Source: JALCLA01 sp965653565
GTDB taxonomy: Bacteria; Pseudomonadota; Gammaproteobacteria; Xanthomonadales; Xanthomonadaceae
Reading direction: 5' to 3'
Assembly: GCA_965653565.1 (NCBI GenBank)
Contig: CBFHAI010000054.1
Location: forward strand, 1-31,952
Length of the DNA stretch: 31,952 bases
The notes under the pieces were generated by a model that was not told the origin of the DNA, ran no database searches, and worked only from the letters and a program-made list of their open reading frames with translations. Positions 17,708 to 26,461 of this stretch are shown here, piece after piece. How positions within the stretch are numbered: position 1 is the stretch's first letter; every line of letters begins with the position of its first letter. A program made the position numbers and the translations under genes.

Positions 17708-18537
17708 GCGCCGGCCTGCGCCAGCTGTTGCAGCCGCACCAGTTCGCGATCGGTGAAGCCGGCGGCGCGGCGCGCCGGCAGGTTGAACGGGGCGCGCAAC
17801 GCCGGCCCCGCGAACTGGCGCAGCAAGGATTCGAAGACCTCGTCGGGGTCGCGCGAATCGCGCTCGCAGCACCACGCGAACCAGCGCGATCCGGCCGCCA
17901 CATGCGCCACTTCCTCACGCAGGATCACTTCGAGGATATCCACCGTTTTCATGTCGCCGAGCGCACGCAATTTCGTGATCATCGCCGGCGTCACGTCCAG
18001 TCCGCGCGCTTCGAGCACGCGCGGCACCAGCGCCATGCGCGCCAGGCATGAATGCGCGGTGCGTTCGGCCATTTCCCACAAACCGTTGTGCGCATCGAAA
18101 TCGCCGTAGCCATGACCGAGTTCTTCGAGCCGCGTCTGCAGCAAGGCAAAATGCCGCGATTCATCGTCCGCCACGCTCACCCAGTCGGCGTAGAACTCGG
18201 CGGGCAGACCGCGAAACCGGTAGATCGCATCCCAGGCCAGATCGATCGCATTGAACTCGATGTGCGCAATCGCATGCACGAACGCCGCGCGACCTTCGGG
18301 CGTGCCCAGCCCACGCTGCGGAAGTTGCCGCGGTGCGACGAGTTGCGGCCGCGCCGGCCGGCCCGGCGATGCGATGTCGACGGCAGTCGAAATAGCGCGA
18401 TCCCACAGCAACGCGCCAGTGCGGAATTTCTCCGCCGTCGCACGCGAAAGCGCCACTTTCACCGCAGGCTCGGCCGCGCGCAGGCAAGCCGCCGCGGCCT
18501 GGTGCAGATTGTCGACCAACGCCTCGGCGCCCGACAT
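17704..18537 (-). CDS. Ferritin-like domain protein, DUF455 family
   Basis: A 277-residue protein with a four-helix ferritin-like fold expected to hold a di-metal site. Probable ligands are Glu94 in AHIEFNAIDLAWDAIYRF, Glu126 and His129 in VADDESRHF, and Glu208/Glu209 and His212 in LREEVAHVAAG. The stretch LEELGHGYGDFDAHNGLW (137-154) is a strong DUF455 signature. The reaction is unknown for the family. It starts eight bases after the purF stop and overlaps the next gene, so it is the link between the purine operon and the membrane genes. The long open frame upstream of this ATG runs antiparallel to nothing known and overlaps purF in another frame, so it was not used. Confidence 0.88.
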   Translation of the reverse strand: MSGAEALVDNLHQAAAACLRAAEPAVKVALSRATAEKFRTGALLWDRAISTAVDIASPGRPARPQLVAPRQLPQRGLGTPEGRAAFVHAIAHIEFNAIDLAWDAIYRFRGLPAEFYADWVSVADDESRHFALLQTRLEELGHGYGDFDAHNGLWEMAERTAHSCLARMALVPRVLEARGLDVTPAMITKLRALGDMKTVDILEVILREEVAHVAAGSRWFAWCCERDSRDPDEVFESLLRQFAGPALRAPFNLPARRAAGFTDRELVRLQQLAQAGA

Positions 18538-18545
18538 GACCGGAA

Positions 18546-20018
18546 TCAGGACGCGCGCCGCCGCGAAACCTTCGCGTCGTCCGAACGCGCGCGCTGCAGG
18601 CGCTCGAAATAGCCTTCGTCGAGCCCGGTGACGTATTCGCCGGTGAAGCACGAGGCATCGAAGCGGGTCAGCGCATCGTTGCCTTCGGCCACCGCCCATT
18701 CGAGATCGGCCAGATCCTGATAGATCAGCCAATCGCAGCCGAGCAGGCGTTGCACTTCTTCGTCGCTGCGATCGTGCGCGACAAGTTCGGAGGCCGACGG
18801 CATGTCGATGCCGTACACGTTCGGATAGCGCACCGGCGGCGCGGCGGAAGCCAGATATACCTTCTTCGCGCCGGCCTCGTACGCCATCTGCACGATCTGC
18901 TGGCTGGTGGTGCCGCGCACGATGGAATCGTCGACCAGCAGCACCACGCGGTTGCGGAATTCGAGCGGAATCGCATTCAACTTGCGGCGCACCGATTTCA
19001 CCCGCTCGCTTTGCCCGGGCATGATGAAGGTGCGGCCGACATAGCGATTCTTGATGAAGCCTTCGCGATATTTCACGCCCAGCGTGTTCGCCACTTCGAG
19101 CGCCGCATCGCGTGACGAATCGGGAATCGGGATCACCGTGTCGATGTCGTGATCGGGCCGCAGGCGCAGGATCTTTTCGCCCAGCTTCACGCCCATGCGC
19201 ATGCGCGCCTTGTGCACCGAGACGTTCTCGATCATCGAGTCCGGGCGCGCGAAATAGACGTATTCGAAAATGCACGGCGCATGCGTCGCCGGCTCGGCGC
19301 ACAGGCGCGCATGCAGTTCGCCGCGCGGCGTCACCACGATGGCCTCGCCGGGCGCCACATCGCGCACGCGCGTGAAACCGAGCAGATCGAGCGCCACGCT
19401 CTCGGACACCACCGCGTATTCGGTGCCGGCTTCGGTGACGCGCTTGCCGAGCACCAGCGGACGGATGCCGTGCGGATCGCGGAACGCCACCAGGCCCAAA
19501 CCGAGCACGATGCTGACGATCGCGTAACCGCCGCGGCAACGGCGATGCACGCCTTCGATCGCACGGAACACCGATTCGGGCGTCAGTGTGCCCTGCGCGC
19601 CCAGCTCGTGCGCCAGCACGTTGAGCAGCACTTCGGAATCCGATTCGGTGTTGACGTTGCGCTTGTCCTGTTCGAACACTTCGCGCCGCAGGGTGTCGGT
19701 GTTGACCAGGTTGCCGTTGTGCGCGAGCGCGATGCCGTACGGCGAATTCACGTAGAACGGCTGCGCTTCGTCGGAACCCTCGGAACCGGCGGTCGGATAG
19801 CGGCAGTGACCGATGCCCACGCGCCCGGCCAGCAGCCGCATTTGCGGCTCTTCGAACACGTCCTTCACCAGGCCGTTGCCTTTGTGGACGCGGATTTTCG
19901 CGCCGTCGACCGTCGCGATGCCGGCCGCATCCTGGCCGCGGTGCTGCAGCACGGTCAGTCCGTCGTAGAGCGCGGCCGCCACTTCACTGGTGCCGACGAT
20001 GCCGATGATGCCGCACAT
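18546..20018 (-). CDS. purF: Amidophosphoribosyltransferase
   Basis: PurF makes phosphoribosylamine from PRPP and glutamine, the first step of purine synthesis. The chosen ATG gives MCGIIGIVG, with the nucleophile Cys2 exposed after Met removal. Upstream in-frame codons would block this. The 490-residue length is normal. The glutaminase part has HRGQDAAGIAT and GIGHCRYPTAG. The PRPP part has VIPIPDSSRDAA and the binding loop VLLVDDSIVRGTTS (about 358-372). YGIDMPSASELVA follows near the C-terminus. It is fourth in the conserved folC-dedD-cvpA-purF series, 91 bases after cvpA. No PurR-like operator was recognised. Confidence 0.97.
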   Translation of the reverse strand: MCGIIGIVGTSEVAAALYDGLTVLQHRGQDAAGIATVDGAKIRVHKGNGLVKDVFEEPQMRLLAGRVGIGHCRYPTAGSEGSDEAQPFYVNSPYGIALAHNGNLVNTDTLRREVFEQDKRNVNTESDSEVLLNVLAHELGAQGTLTPESVFRAIEGVHRRCRGGYAIVSIVLGLGLVAFRDPHGIRPLVLGKRVTEAGTEYAVVSESVALDLLGFTRVRDVAPGEAIVVTPRGELHARLCAEPATHAPCIFEYVYFARPDSMIENVSVHKARMRMGVKLGEKILRLRPDHDIDTVIPIPDSSRDAALEVANTLGVKYREGFIKNRYVGRTFIMPGQSERVKSVRRKLNAIPLEFRNRVVLLVDDSIVRGTTSQQIVQMAYEAGAKKVYLASAAPPVRYPNVYGIDMPSASELVAHDRSDEEVQRLLGCDWLIYQDLADLEWAVAEGNDALTRFDASCFTGEYVTGLDEGYFERLQRARSDDAKVSRRRAS

Positions 20019-20109
20019 AAGGTTTATCCGGAAAACGCTGGAAGGGTCGCGGAGCCTGGTTTGCGGCCGAAAATCTCGCCGCTGCAAGCCGGCCGATGCA
20101 AGGCGGACC

Positions 20110-20697
20110 TCAGCCCGACGGCGGGGCCGCGGACTCGGGCAGGTCGCTATTGTCGCCCGGCTCGGGCTCCGGCGGCGAGAGGCCGGGCAAGGTCGGCATC
20201 ATTCCACCGAACTGGACATGCTGCGAAACCGCCTCCGGCAGCCAGCCGCGCAGCCATTCGGCGCCGCGCTGGAAGCTCGGCAGCAGGCGCGATTCGCGCC
20301 AGAACGCATCCTGCGGAATCGGCGTGAAACCGAGCAGCAGCACCAGCACGCAGGCCAGCGCCACCCCGCGCAGCAGGCCGAAACCGAGGCCCAGCAGGCG
20401 ATCGGTGCCGGAAAGGCCGGTGCTTTTGACCAGCTTTCCCATCAGCCAGGTGGCCAGCCCGCCGACCATCAGCGCGCTGACGAACAGCAGCGCGTAGCCG
20501 AGGAACAGGCGCGCCGAAGCCGCCTGCACGGTGCCTTCGAACAGGGCCGCGACATCGTCGCCGAAGGCGAATGCCAGCCAGAACGCCGCCACCCACACCG
20601 CCAGCGACATCACTTCCACCACGAAGCCGCGCCACAGGCCGACCAGGGTCGACAGCCCCAGGATGGCGAGCAAGGCGATGTCGACCCAGGTCAGCAT
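20110..20697 (-). CDS. cvpA: CvpA family inner-membrane protein
   Basis: A 195-residue membrane protein starting MLTWVDIALLAILGLSTLVGLWRGF, the standard CvpA opening, with four predicted membrane helices within the first ~125 residues. GTDRLLGLGFGLLRGVAL matches the family's G-DR-LG-GFG-RG motif. The C-terminal ~70 residues are polar and Pro/Gly-rich. CvpA was named for colicin V export but appears to act in envelope maintenance; the exact role is unsettled. It starts 19 bases after the dedD stop, and the gene order with purF is as in E. coli. Confidence 0.93.
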   Translation of the reverse strand: MLTWVDIALLAILGLSTLVGLWRGFVVEVMSLAVWVAAFWLAFAFGDDVAALFEGTVQAASARLFLGYALLFVSALMVGGLATWLMGKLVKSTGLSGTDRLLGLGFGLLRGVALACVLVLLLGFTPIPQDAFWRESRLLPSFQRGAEWLRGWLPEAVSQHVQFGGMMPTLPGLSPPEPEPGDNSDLPESAAPPSG

Positions 20698-20716
20698 CGA
20701 TCAGGCCGGCGGCGAC

Positions 20717-21646
20717 TCAAGGATGCGTAACGACGACGCCATCGATCTGCAGTTTCTGCTTCACCGAGGTTTTCAGCGCATCGGCATTCGCGCGCTGCAA
20801 TTCCGGCCCGATCCGCACCCGGAACAATGTGCCGGCCTCGGCGTTGACGCGCTCGACATAGGCGGTGAATCCGGCACCGCGCGCACGATCGCGCAGCGCA
20901 TTGGCATCGGCTTCGGACTTGAGCGCGCCAATCTGCACGGCGAAACCGGAGGCCGTCGCCGGCCGCGCCGGGGCTGGCGCGGCAGCGGCTTCGTCGCCGT
21001 CGATCGCCACTACCGCCCCGCGCAGATCGCTGCGCACGCGCTGCGCTGCGAGCCGAGCCGCCTCGGCTTCGCCGCGCTGCGCGAACGGGCCCACGCGCAC
21101 GCGCTGGCCGGCCTTGCCTTCGATCTGCACGGCGTCCGAATACGCCGCCAGACCGGCGGCTTTCAGCGATTTCACCAGTGCCTGCGCATTGCCGACGTTG
21201 GCATAGCTGCCGAGATTGACGACGTAGCGGCCGCCGGGCGTCGGCGCGGGCGCAGGGACAGCGGGAGTCGCCGCCGGCGTTGCGGGCGCCGTCGCGACCG
21301 GCGCGGCCGGCGGCGCGGTTTCAGGTGCCGGCGTCGGTGCAGGCGTCGCCGGCGGCGCGAGATCTTCGGGCAAGGCATCGACGCGCGGCTCGTTCGCCGC
21401 TTCCACGGTGACGATGCGATCCGGATCGTCGGCCGGCGGCGACGTGGCGTCCGGCGTCGGCGTGGTCGGCACCACCGGCAGTTCGCGCGTTTCGAAATCG
21501 CGTTGCGGCGGGGCGGGGATGTCGAGCGGCACCGATGCGGTGCCTTGCTGCGGTTCCGGACCGTCCACCAGCATCGGCAGGAAGATCACCGCCAGGGCGA
21601 CGAGGACGGCGGCTCCGATCAGGCGCTGTTTCAAGGCTGCATCCAT
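20717..21646 (-). CDS. dedD: DedD-like SPOR-domain protein (two SPOR domains)
   Basis: A 309-residue membrane protein of the divisome periphery. It has a short cytoplasmic head (MDAALKQRLIGA), one transmembrane helix (about 9-26), a ~100-residue linker rich in Pro, Ala and Thr, and two SPOR domains at ~139-215 and ~233-308. Each begins with a YVVNLGSY or FAVQIGAL strand and has the R-R-VGPF or FRVRIGPE strand. SPOR domains bind septal peptidoglycan stripped of stem peptides. E. coli DedD has one, so a tandem pair is a local elaboration. It lies between folC (124-base gap with a TATAAT box) and cvpA. Confidence 0.92.
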   Translation of the reverse strand: MDAALKQRLIGAAVLVALAVIFLPMLVDGPEPQQGTASVPLDIPAPPQRDFETRELPVVPTTPTPDATSPPADDPDRIVTVEAANEPRVDALPEDLAPPATPAPTPAPETAPPAAPVATAPATPAATPAVPAPAPTPGGRYVVNLGSYANVGNAQALVKSLKAAGLAAYSDAVQIEGKAGQRVRVGPFAQRGEAEAARLAAQRVRSDLRGAVVAIDGDEAAAAPAPARPATASGFAVQIGALKSEADANALRDRARGAGFTAYVERVNAEAGTLFRVRIGPELQRANADALKTSVKQKLQIDGVVVTHP

Positions 21647-21676
21647 TCGCGTTTTCCCGGCGGGGAGGGCGCGGCG

Positions 21677-21682
21677 ATTATA
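21677..21682 (-). promoter_or_regulatory. -10 box upstream of dedD
   Basis: An exact TATAAT on the minus strand lies 30 bases before the dedD ATG, inside the 124-base gap to folC. No -35 consensus is visible 17 bases upstream. It would give a leader of about 24 bases and a transcript for dedD-cvpA-purF and the genes beyond. Confidence 0.5.
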
Positions 21683-21770
21683 GCCCTGCCGGTTTGCGGG
21701 CCTGCGCGGCCGGTTCGATGCGTTGCTTGGGTGCGGTACATCTGCAGCGCGATGACGAACGCATCGTCGC

Positions 21771-23048
21771 TCAGGCGATCAATCCATCGGCCTGCAGTTT
21801 GCGCAGCGCCTGCGAAGCGGTGTGGAAGGAACCGAACACCAGGATGCGATCGCCCGGATGCGCCTGCGCGCGCGCCGCCGCCAACGCATCGGCGACGGTG
21901 TCGTGCTTGCTGCTCAGCGTGCGCGACATCAGTCCCGACACCTGCCGCCACAGTTGCTCGATGTCCTGCCCGCGCCCCACGACATCGGGCAAGCCGGCCA
22001 GCCGCCATTGATCCACATTATTGAGCAAGGAGGCCACCATGTTCGGCACATCCTTGTCGGCCAGCGCGGCGAACACGGCCTGCGTGGCGCCCGTCGCGCG
22101 GTTGCGCATCATCCATTGCGCGAGTTGTTGCGCGGCCTGCGGGTTGTGCGCGACGTCGATCAGGATTTCGACCGGGCCGGGAATGCGCTGCAAGCGCGCC
22201 GGCACCGTCGCCACCGCCACGCCCACCGCGATGTGATCGTTCGACACCGGCAACTTGTCGCCCAGCGCGCGCAACGCGGCGATCGCCGCGGCGGCATTCG
22301 CCGTTTGCGCCGGCGCGGCAAGTTTCGGTCTGGTGAGGTCGAGCTTGAGCGCGGCGTCCTGCCAGAACCATTTGCCGCCGAGCCGATCGCCGAATTTGTA
22401 ATCGCGGCCGGCGCGGATCGAGCGGGCGCCGACCCGTTCGGCATGCCGCACCAGCGATGCGGGTGGATCGGTCTCGGCGATCACGGCGGGCCGGTCGGTG
22501 CGGAAAATCCCGGCTTTTTCCAGCCCGATGCTTTCGCGATCGTTGCCCAGGTATTCCATGTGATCGAGCGCCACCGTCGTCACCACGGCGACATCGGCAT
22601 CGATGATGTTCACCGCATCGAGCCGGCCACCCAGCCCAACTTCGAGAATCGCCAGATCGAGCCTGGCCTCGGCGAACAACAGCAATGCGGCCAGCGTGCC
22701 GAACTCGAAATAGGTGAGCGGCACGTCGCCGCGCGCGGCTTCGATGCGCTCGAACGCGGCGACGATCGCGGCATCGCCGGCGTCTTCGCCGTCGATGCGG
22801 ATGCGTTCGTTGTAGCGCAGCAGATGCGGCGAGGTGAACGCACCCACGCGATGTCCCGCCGCGCGCGCGATGGCCTCGATGAAGGCCACCGTCGAGCCTT
22901 TGCCATTGGTGCCGCCCACCGTGATCGCGCAGCGCGCGGGGCGTTGCAGACCCAGCGTCGCGGCCACTTTCGACACGCGCTCCAGGCCGAGCGCGATTTC
23001 CTTCGGATGCACCCGCTGCTGATGCTCGAGCCACTGCTGCAGATTCAT
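21771..23048 (-). CDS. folC: Bifunctional folylpolyglutamate / dihydrofolate synthase
   Basis: FolC couples glutamate to dihydropteroate and to folates using ATP. The 425-residue product has the P-loop ITVGGTNGKGSTVAF (42-56), the family signature. ITSPHLL-like FTSPHLLRYNERI follows. The Mur-ligase-type LAILEVGLGGRLDAVNI and AVVTTVALDHMEYLG match, as does the C-terminal ligase domain (DVAHNPQAA). The order before dedD is conserved. It begins 34 bases after the S46 peptidase stop. No strong promoter was seen in that gap, so it may be expressed with the peptidase. Confidence 0.95.
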   Translation of the reverse strand: MNLQQWLEHQQRVHPKEIALGLERVSKVAATLGLQRPARCAITVGGTNGKGSTVAFIEAIARAAGHRVGAFTSPHLLRYNERIRIDGEDAGDAAIVAAFERIEAARGDVPLTYFEFGTLAALLLFAEARLDLAILEVGLGGRLDAVNIIDADVAVVTTVALDHMEYLGNDRESIGLEKAGIFRTDRPAVIAETDPPASLVRHAERVGARSIRAGRDYKFGDRLGGKWFWQDAALKLDLTRPKLAAPAQTANAAAAIAALRALGDKLPVSNDHIAVGVAVATVPARLQRIPGPVEILIDVAHNPQAAQQLAQWMMRNRATGATQAVFAALADKDVPNMVASLLNNVDQWRLAGLPDVVGRGQDIEQLWRQVSGLMSRTLSSKHDTVADALAAARAQAHPGDRILVFGSFHTASQALRKLQADGLIA

Positions 23049-23082
23049 ATCGTCGCCTGACGGAACTTGACGCAGCCGCGTG

Positions 23083-25245
23083 TCATCGGCCGCGCGCCGA
23101 CGCCACGCCCATTTCCTGCAGCAGGCGCGGCGCCGGCATCACCTGTTCCATCACCCACAGCACGTAGCGGATGTCGACGTGGATGGTGCGGGTGAGCGCC
23201 GGATTGAACATCCAGTTCGACGCCACCGAGTCCCAGGTCATGTCGAACAACAGGCCGACCAGTTCGCCGCGCGCGTTCAACGTGGCCGAGCCCGAGTTGC
23301 CGCCGGTCACGTCGAGATCGGTCATGAAATCGACCGGCACCGTACCCAGCACCGGATCGGCACGTTTGCCGTAGTTCTTCGCGCGGATCGCCGCGAGCTG
23401 CTTTTCGCCGGCATCGAACGGTTCGACGCCGGTGTGTTTTTCCGCGATGCCTTCGAGCGTGGTGAAGGCGCGATATACCACGCCGTCGCGCGGCGTGTAG
23501 CCCTGCACCTTGCCGAAGGTGATGCGCAGCGACGAATTCGCGTCCGGATACACGGCGCGTCCTTCTTCGCGGCGATGTTCGATCAGCGCTTCGAGGAATC
23601 TTGGCTGCATCTTTGCGAGCGCGCCCTGGTAGGCCTTGTATTCGTCCTCCATGCGCAGGATCGCCGGCATCAGGCCCTGCGCCAGTTGCAGCATCGGATC
23701 GACGCTGGCGGCCAATTCCTTGCTCGATGCTTTGTACCAGCGCAGCCGGGTTTCGGTATCGGCCAGGCCGGTGCCTGCGTACAACGGTTCGAGCTTGGCG
23801 GAGATGTCGGCGGCGGTGGCGTTCGCACCGAGCCACGCATCGAGTTCCGGCACACGCTGCGCTTTCGGCAGTGCGATGTAGCGTTCGAGCCAATACGTCA
23901 TCAACTGGCGATCGACGCCGGTATCCAGACGCTTTTCGAGCTGTCGCAGATCGCCTTCGAGCTTGGCTTCGTCGCGCGCCTGATAACCGAGCTCGCGCTC
24001 GGCATCGGGTTTCTCGCGTTCGGCCGCGAGGCGCACGATGTCCTTGGCGGCATCGATCAGGCCGAAATTCAGGCCGAAATTGAGGACCTGATCGCGCTCG
24101 CGCATCGCGCTGTAGGCCGCGATGCGCGCCTTCAACGCGGCGTGATTCTCCAGCGCGGCGCGGCCGGCTTCACCGCGCGCCTGCAGCGCAGCCAGCAACT
24201 CGGCGTCCTCGCGCCGCTTGCGCTCGAGCGCGCCGGCGCGCGCAAAGCCTTCGAGCTGGCCCTGCTGGTTCTTCATCGCGTTGTTCCAGCTCGCGTCGAA
24301 GCTGGCGTATTTGATCGGAATCGACGGATCGCTCTTGCCGGCCTCGGCCACCAGATCGATCACTTTTTTGTAGTGCGCGATGTTGGTCGGATAGGTCCAT
24401 TCGATCACCTGCGCGATTTCATCGGCCAGCCGGTTGCGATAGGTGATCCCCGGATAACCGGCTGCCATCGCGAAATCGCCTTCCTTCAAGCCCTGCGTCG
24501 CGAGTTCCAGATGGTGTTTCGGGCGATACGGAACGTTATCGGCAGAGAACGCGGCGGGCTTGCCGTCGCGTCCGACATAGGCGCGCAGGAAGCTGAAATC
24601 GCCGGTGTGGCGCGGCCACATCCAGTTGTCGACATCGCCGCCGTAATTGCCGATCGCACCGGGCGGCGCGTACACCAGGCGCACATCCTTGATTTCGAGT
24701 TGCTTGAACAGACGGTGGGTGAGCCCGCCGTGGAAGGTGTAGACGTTGCAGCGATAGCCGGCGTCGCGTTCACAATCGGCGACCAGCGTTTTCTTCGTAC
24801 CGTCGATGCTGTCGAAGCGGGCGCGGTCGTCCATGTCGGGCGACAGTTTTGCGTCGATTTCCGCCGTGACATCGCGGATCGCTTCGGTGACATAGACGCG
24901 CGCGCTCGGGCCGGCGGTCACTTCGTCGGCGAGCGTCGCTGCGTTGAAGCCGGTTTCGAGGTAGTTTTTCTCCGGCGTCGAATTGAGCTGGATCGCGCCG
25001 TAGGCGCAGTGATGGTTCGTCACCACCAGGCCCTGCGGCGAAACGAACGACGCGGTGCAGCCACCGAGGCTGACGATCGCGCCCATCGGATGCGCGGTGA
25101 GATCGGCCAGCTTGTCCGGCGCCAACTGCAGCCCGGCCTGCTTCAGCGCCGCCTCGATTTCCGGCAGTTGCTGCGGCAGCCACATGCCTTCGTTGGCCTG
25201 GGCGGCGGTGGCGGCGAGGGCGAGCAGGGTGACGGCCAGACGCAT
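23083..25245 (-). CDS. S46-family dipeptidyl-peptidase (DPP7/DPP11-like), exported
   Basis: S46 peptidases remove dipeptides from peptide N-termini in the periplasm. The chosen ATG gives 720 residues with a short signal peptide (MRLAVTLLALAATAAQA, cut before NEGMW). An upstream start would bury it. The triad can be read: TNHHCAYGAIQ (His79 or 78), GGDVDNWMWPRH (Asp206) and GGNSGSATLN (Ser651). Length matches the family (~700-720). Eighteen residues after the Ser, at the place of DPP11 Arg673 that sets acidic P1 preference, this protein has Met669 in LLFDMTW. DPP7-type enzymes have Gly there, so preference cannot be assigned. The start has GGAG about 12 bases upstream. The gene is divergent from tdh. 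Confidence 0.94.
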   Translation of the reverse strand: MRLAVTLLALAATAAQANEGMWLPQQLPEIEAALKQAGLQLAPDKLADLTAHPMGAIVSLGGCTASFVSPQGLVVTNHHCAYGAIQLNSTPEKNYLETGFNAATLADEVTAGPSARVYVTEAIRDVTAEIDAKLSPDMDDRARFDSIDGTKKTLVADCERDAGYRCNVYTFHGGLTHRLFKQLEIKDVRLVYAPPGAIGNYGGDVDNWMWPRHTGDFSFLRAYVGRDGKPAAFSADNVPYRPKHHLELATQGLKEGDFAMAAGYPGITYRNRLADEIAQVIEWTYPTNIAHYKKVIDLVAEAGKSDPSIPIKYASFDASWNNAMKNQQGQLEGFARAGALERKRREDAELLAALQARGEAGRAALENHAALKARIAAYSAMRERDQVLNFGLNFGLIDAAKDIVRLAAEREKPDAERELGYQARDEAKLEGDLRQLEKRLDTGVDRQLMTYWLERYIALPKAQRVPELDAWLGANATAADISAKLEPLYAGTGLADTETRLRWYKASSKELAASVDPMLQLAQGLMPAILRMEDEYKAYQGALAKMQPRFLEALIEHRREEGRAVYPDANSSLRITFGKVQGYTPRDGVVYRAFTTLEGIAEKHTGVEPFDAGEKQLAAIRAKNYGKRADPVLGTVPVDFMTDLDVTGGNSGSATLNARGELVGLLFDMTWDSVASNWMFNPALTRTIHVDIRYVLWVMEQVMPAPRLLQEMGVASARGR

Positions 25246-25311
25246 GCGCGAACTCCGTTGCAATCGGATGAAAATCGAGGGGTTTGAATGCCGTCGCAAC
25301 GGCGAACGACG

Positions 25312-25317
25312 AGTATA
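25312..25317 (-). promoter_or_regulatory. -10-like box for the S46 peptidase gene
   Basis: TATACT on the minus strand, five of six matches to TATAAT, lies 66 bases before the peptidase ATG in the 144-base region shared with tdh. No clear -35 hexamer is present. Confidence 0.4.
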
Positions 25318-25351
25318 CGACCGGCCTGCGCGGGCGCACCGTGCGGCGGCC

Positions 25352-25357
25352 TATAAT
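25352..25357 (+). promoter_or_regulatory. -10 box for tdh
   Basis: An exact TATAAT lies 32 bases before the tdh ATG, followed by TCGCGCC. No -35 consensus is seen 17 bases upstream (GC-rich). The divergent -10-like box of the peptidase gene lies about 35 bases away, so the two promoters are closely packed. Confidence 0.55.
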
Positions 25358-25389
25358 TCGCGCCCCACCGTTGTCGCCCGAGTCCGTCC

Positions 25390-26427
25390 ATGTCGCAGCC
25401 GATGATGAAAGCCCTGGTCAAGCGCGAAGCCGCCAAAGGTATCTGGATGGAGCAGGTGCCGGTGCCCTCGCCGGGCGCCAACGAAGTGCTGATCAAGCTG
25501 GAAAAGACCGCGATCTGCGGCACCGATCTGCACATCTATAAATGGGACGAATGGAGCCAGCGCACGATCAAGCCGGGCCTGGTGATCGGCCATGAATTCG
25601 TCGGCCGCATCGTCGAGCTCGGCCCGGGCGTCACCGGCTACAAACTGGGCGATCGCGTCTCGGCCGAAGGCCATATCGTGTGCGGCCACTGCCGCAACTG
25701 CCGCGCCGGACGCCAGCATCTTTGCCCGAACACGGTCGGCATCGGCGTCAATCGCAACGGCGCCTTCGCCGAGTACATCGTGATGCCGTCGAGCAACCTG
25801 TGGCCGATCCCCGACCAGATTCCGAGCGAACTGGCCGCCTTCTTCGATCCTTACGGCAACGCCGCACACTGCGCGCTCGAGTTCGACGTGATCGGCGAAG
25901 ACGTGCTGATCACCGGCGCCGGCCCGATCGGCATCATCGCCGCCGGCATCTGCAAGCACATCGGCGCGCGCAACGTGGTGGTCACCGACGTCAACGACTA
26001 CCGCCTGAAGCTGGCCGCCGACATGGGCGCCACGCGTGTCGTCAACGTCGCCAAGCAATCGTTGAAGGAAGTCGTCAAAGACCTGCACATGGAAGGCTTC
26101 GACGTCGCGCTCGAAATGTCCGGCAACCCGGCGGCCTTCAACGATATGCTCGATTGCATGTACCACGGCGGCAAGATCGCGCTGCTCGGCATCCTGCCCA
26201 ATGGCGCCGGCATCAACTGGGACAAGGTGATCTTCAAGGGCCTCACGCTGCACGGCATCTACGGCCGCCGCATGTACGAGACCTGGTACAAGATGACGCA
26301 GATGGTGCTCACCGGCTTCCCGCTGCAGAAGGTGCTCACCCACCAGATCCACATCGACGACTTCCAGCGCGGCTTCGAGCTGATGGACAGCGGGCATTGC
26401 GGAAAAGTGGTGTGCTCCTGGAATTGA
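25390..26427 (+). CDS. tdh: L-threonine 3-dehydrogenase
   Basis: Tdh oxidises L-threonine with NAD+ to 2-amino-3-ketobutyrate, which feeds glycine and acetyl-CoA. The 345-residue product has the catalytic zinc site AICGTDLHIYKW (Cys43) with GHEF (His68, Glu69). The structural zinc cysteines are 98, 101, 104 and 112 (VCGHCRNC...HLC). The Rossmann fold is GAGPIG (176-181) and the substrate region is YGRRMYETW. The annotated ATG (MSQPMMKALV) could be replaced by the next Met five codons on, nearer the E. coli start. The usual partner gene kbl is not in the window. Confidence 0.96.
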   Translation: MSQPMMKALVKREAAKGIWMEQVPVPSPGANEVLIKLEKTAICGTDLHIYKWDEWSQRTIKPGLVIGHEFVGRIVELGPGVTGYKLGDRVSAEGHIVCGHCRNCRAGRQHLCPNTVGIGVNRNGAFAEYIVMPSSNLWPIPDQIPSELAAFFDPYGNAAHCALEFDVIGEDVLITGAGPIGIIAAGICKHIGARNVVVTDVNDYRLKLAADMGATRVVNVAKQSLKEVVKDLHMEGFDVALEMSGNPAAFNDMLDCMYHGGKIALLGILPNGAGINWDKVIFKGLTLHGIYGRRMYETWYKMTQMVLTGFPLQKVLTHQIHIDDFQRGFELMDSGHCGKVVCSWN

Positions 26428-26461
26428 TCGCGGCCGGGGTTTGTTCGCCGTCGTGACGTCG

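Noticed and set aside
23080..25287. A 735-codon open frame on the plus strand opposite the S46 peptidase gene
   Set aside because: It is the antisense shadow of a clear gene; high GC content keeps stop codons rare on the opposite strand. Its translation is Arg/His/Gly-rich with no domain. The same holds for other long antisense frames, for example 1814-3412 and 7325-8731.
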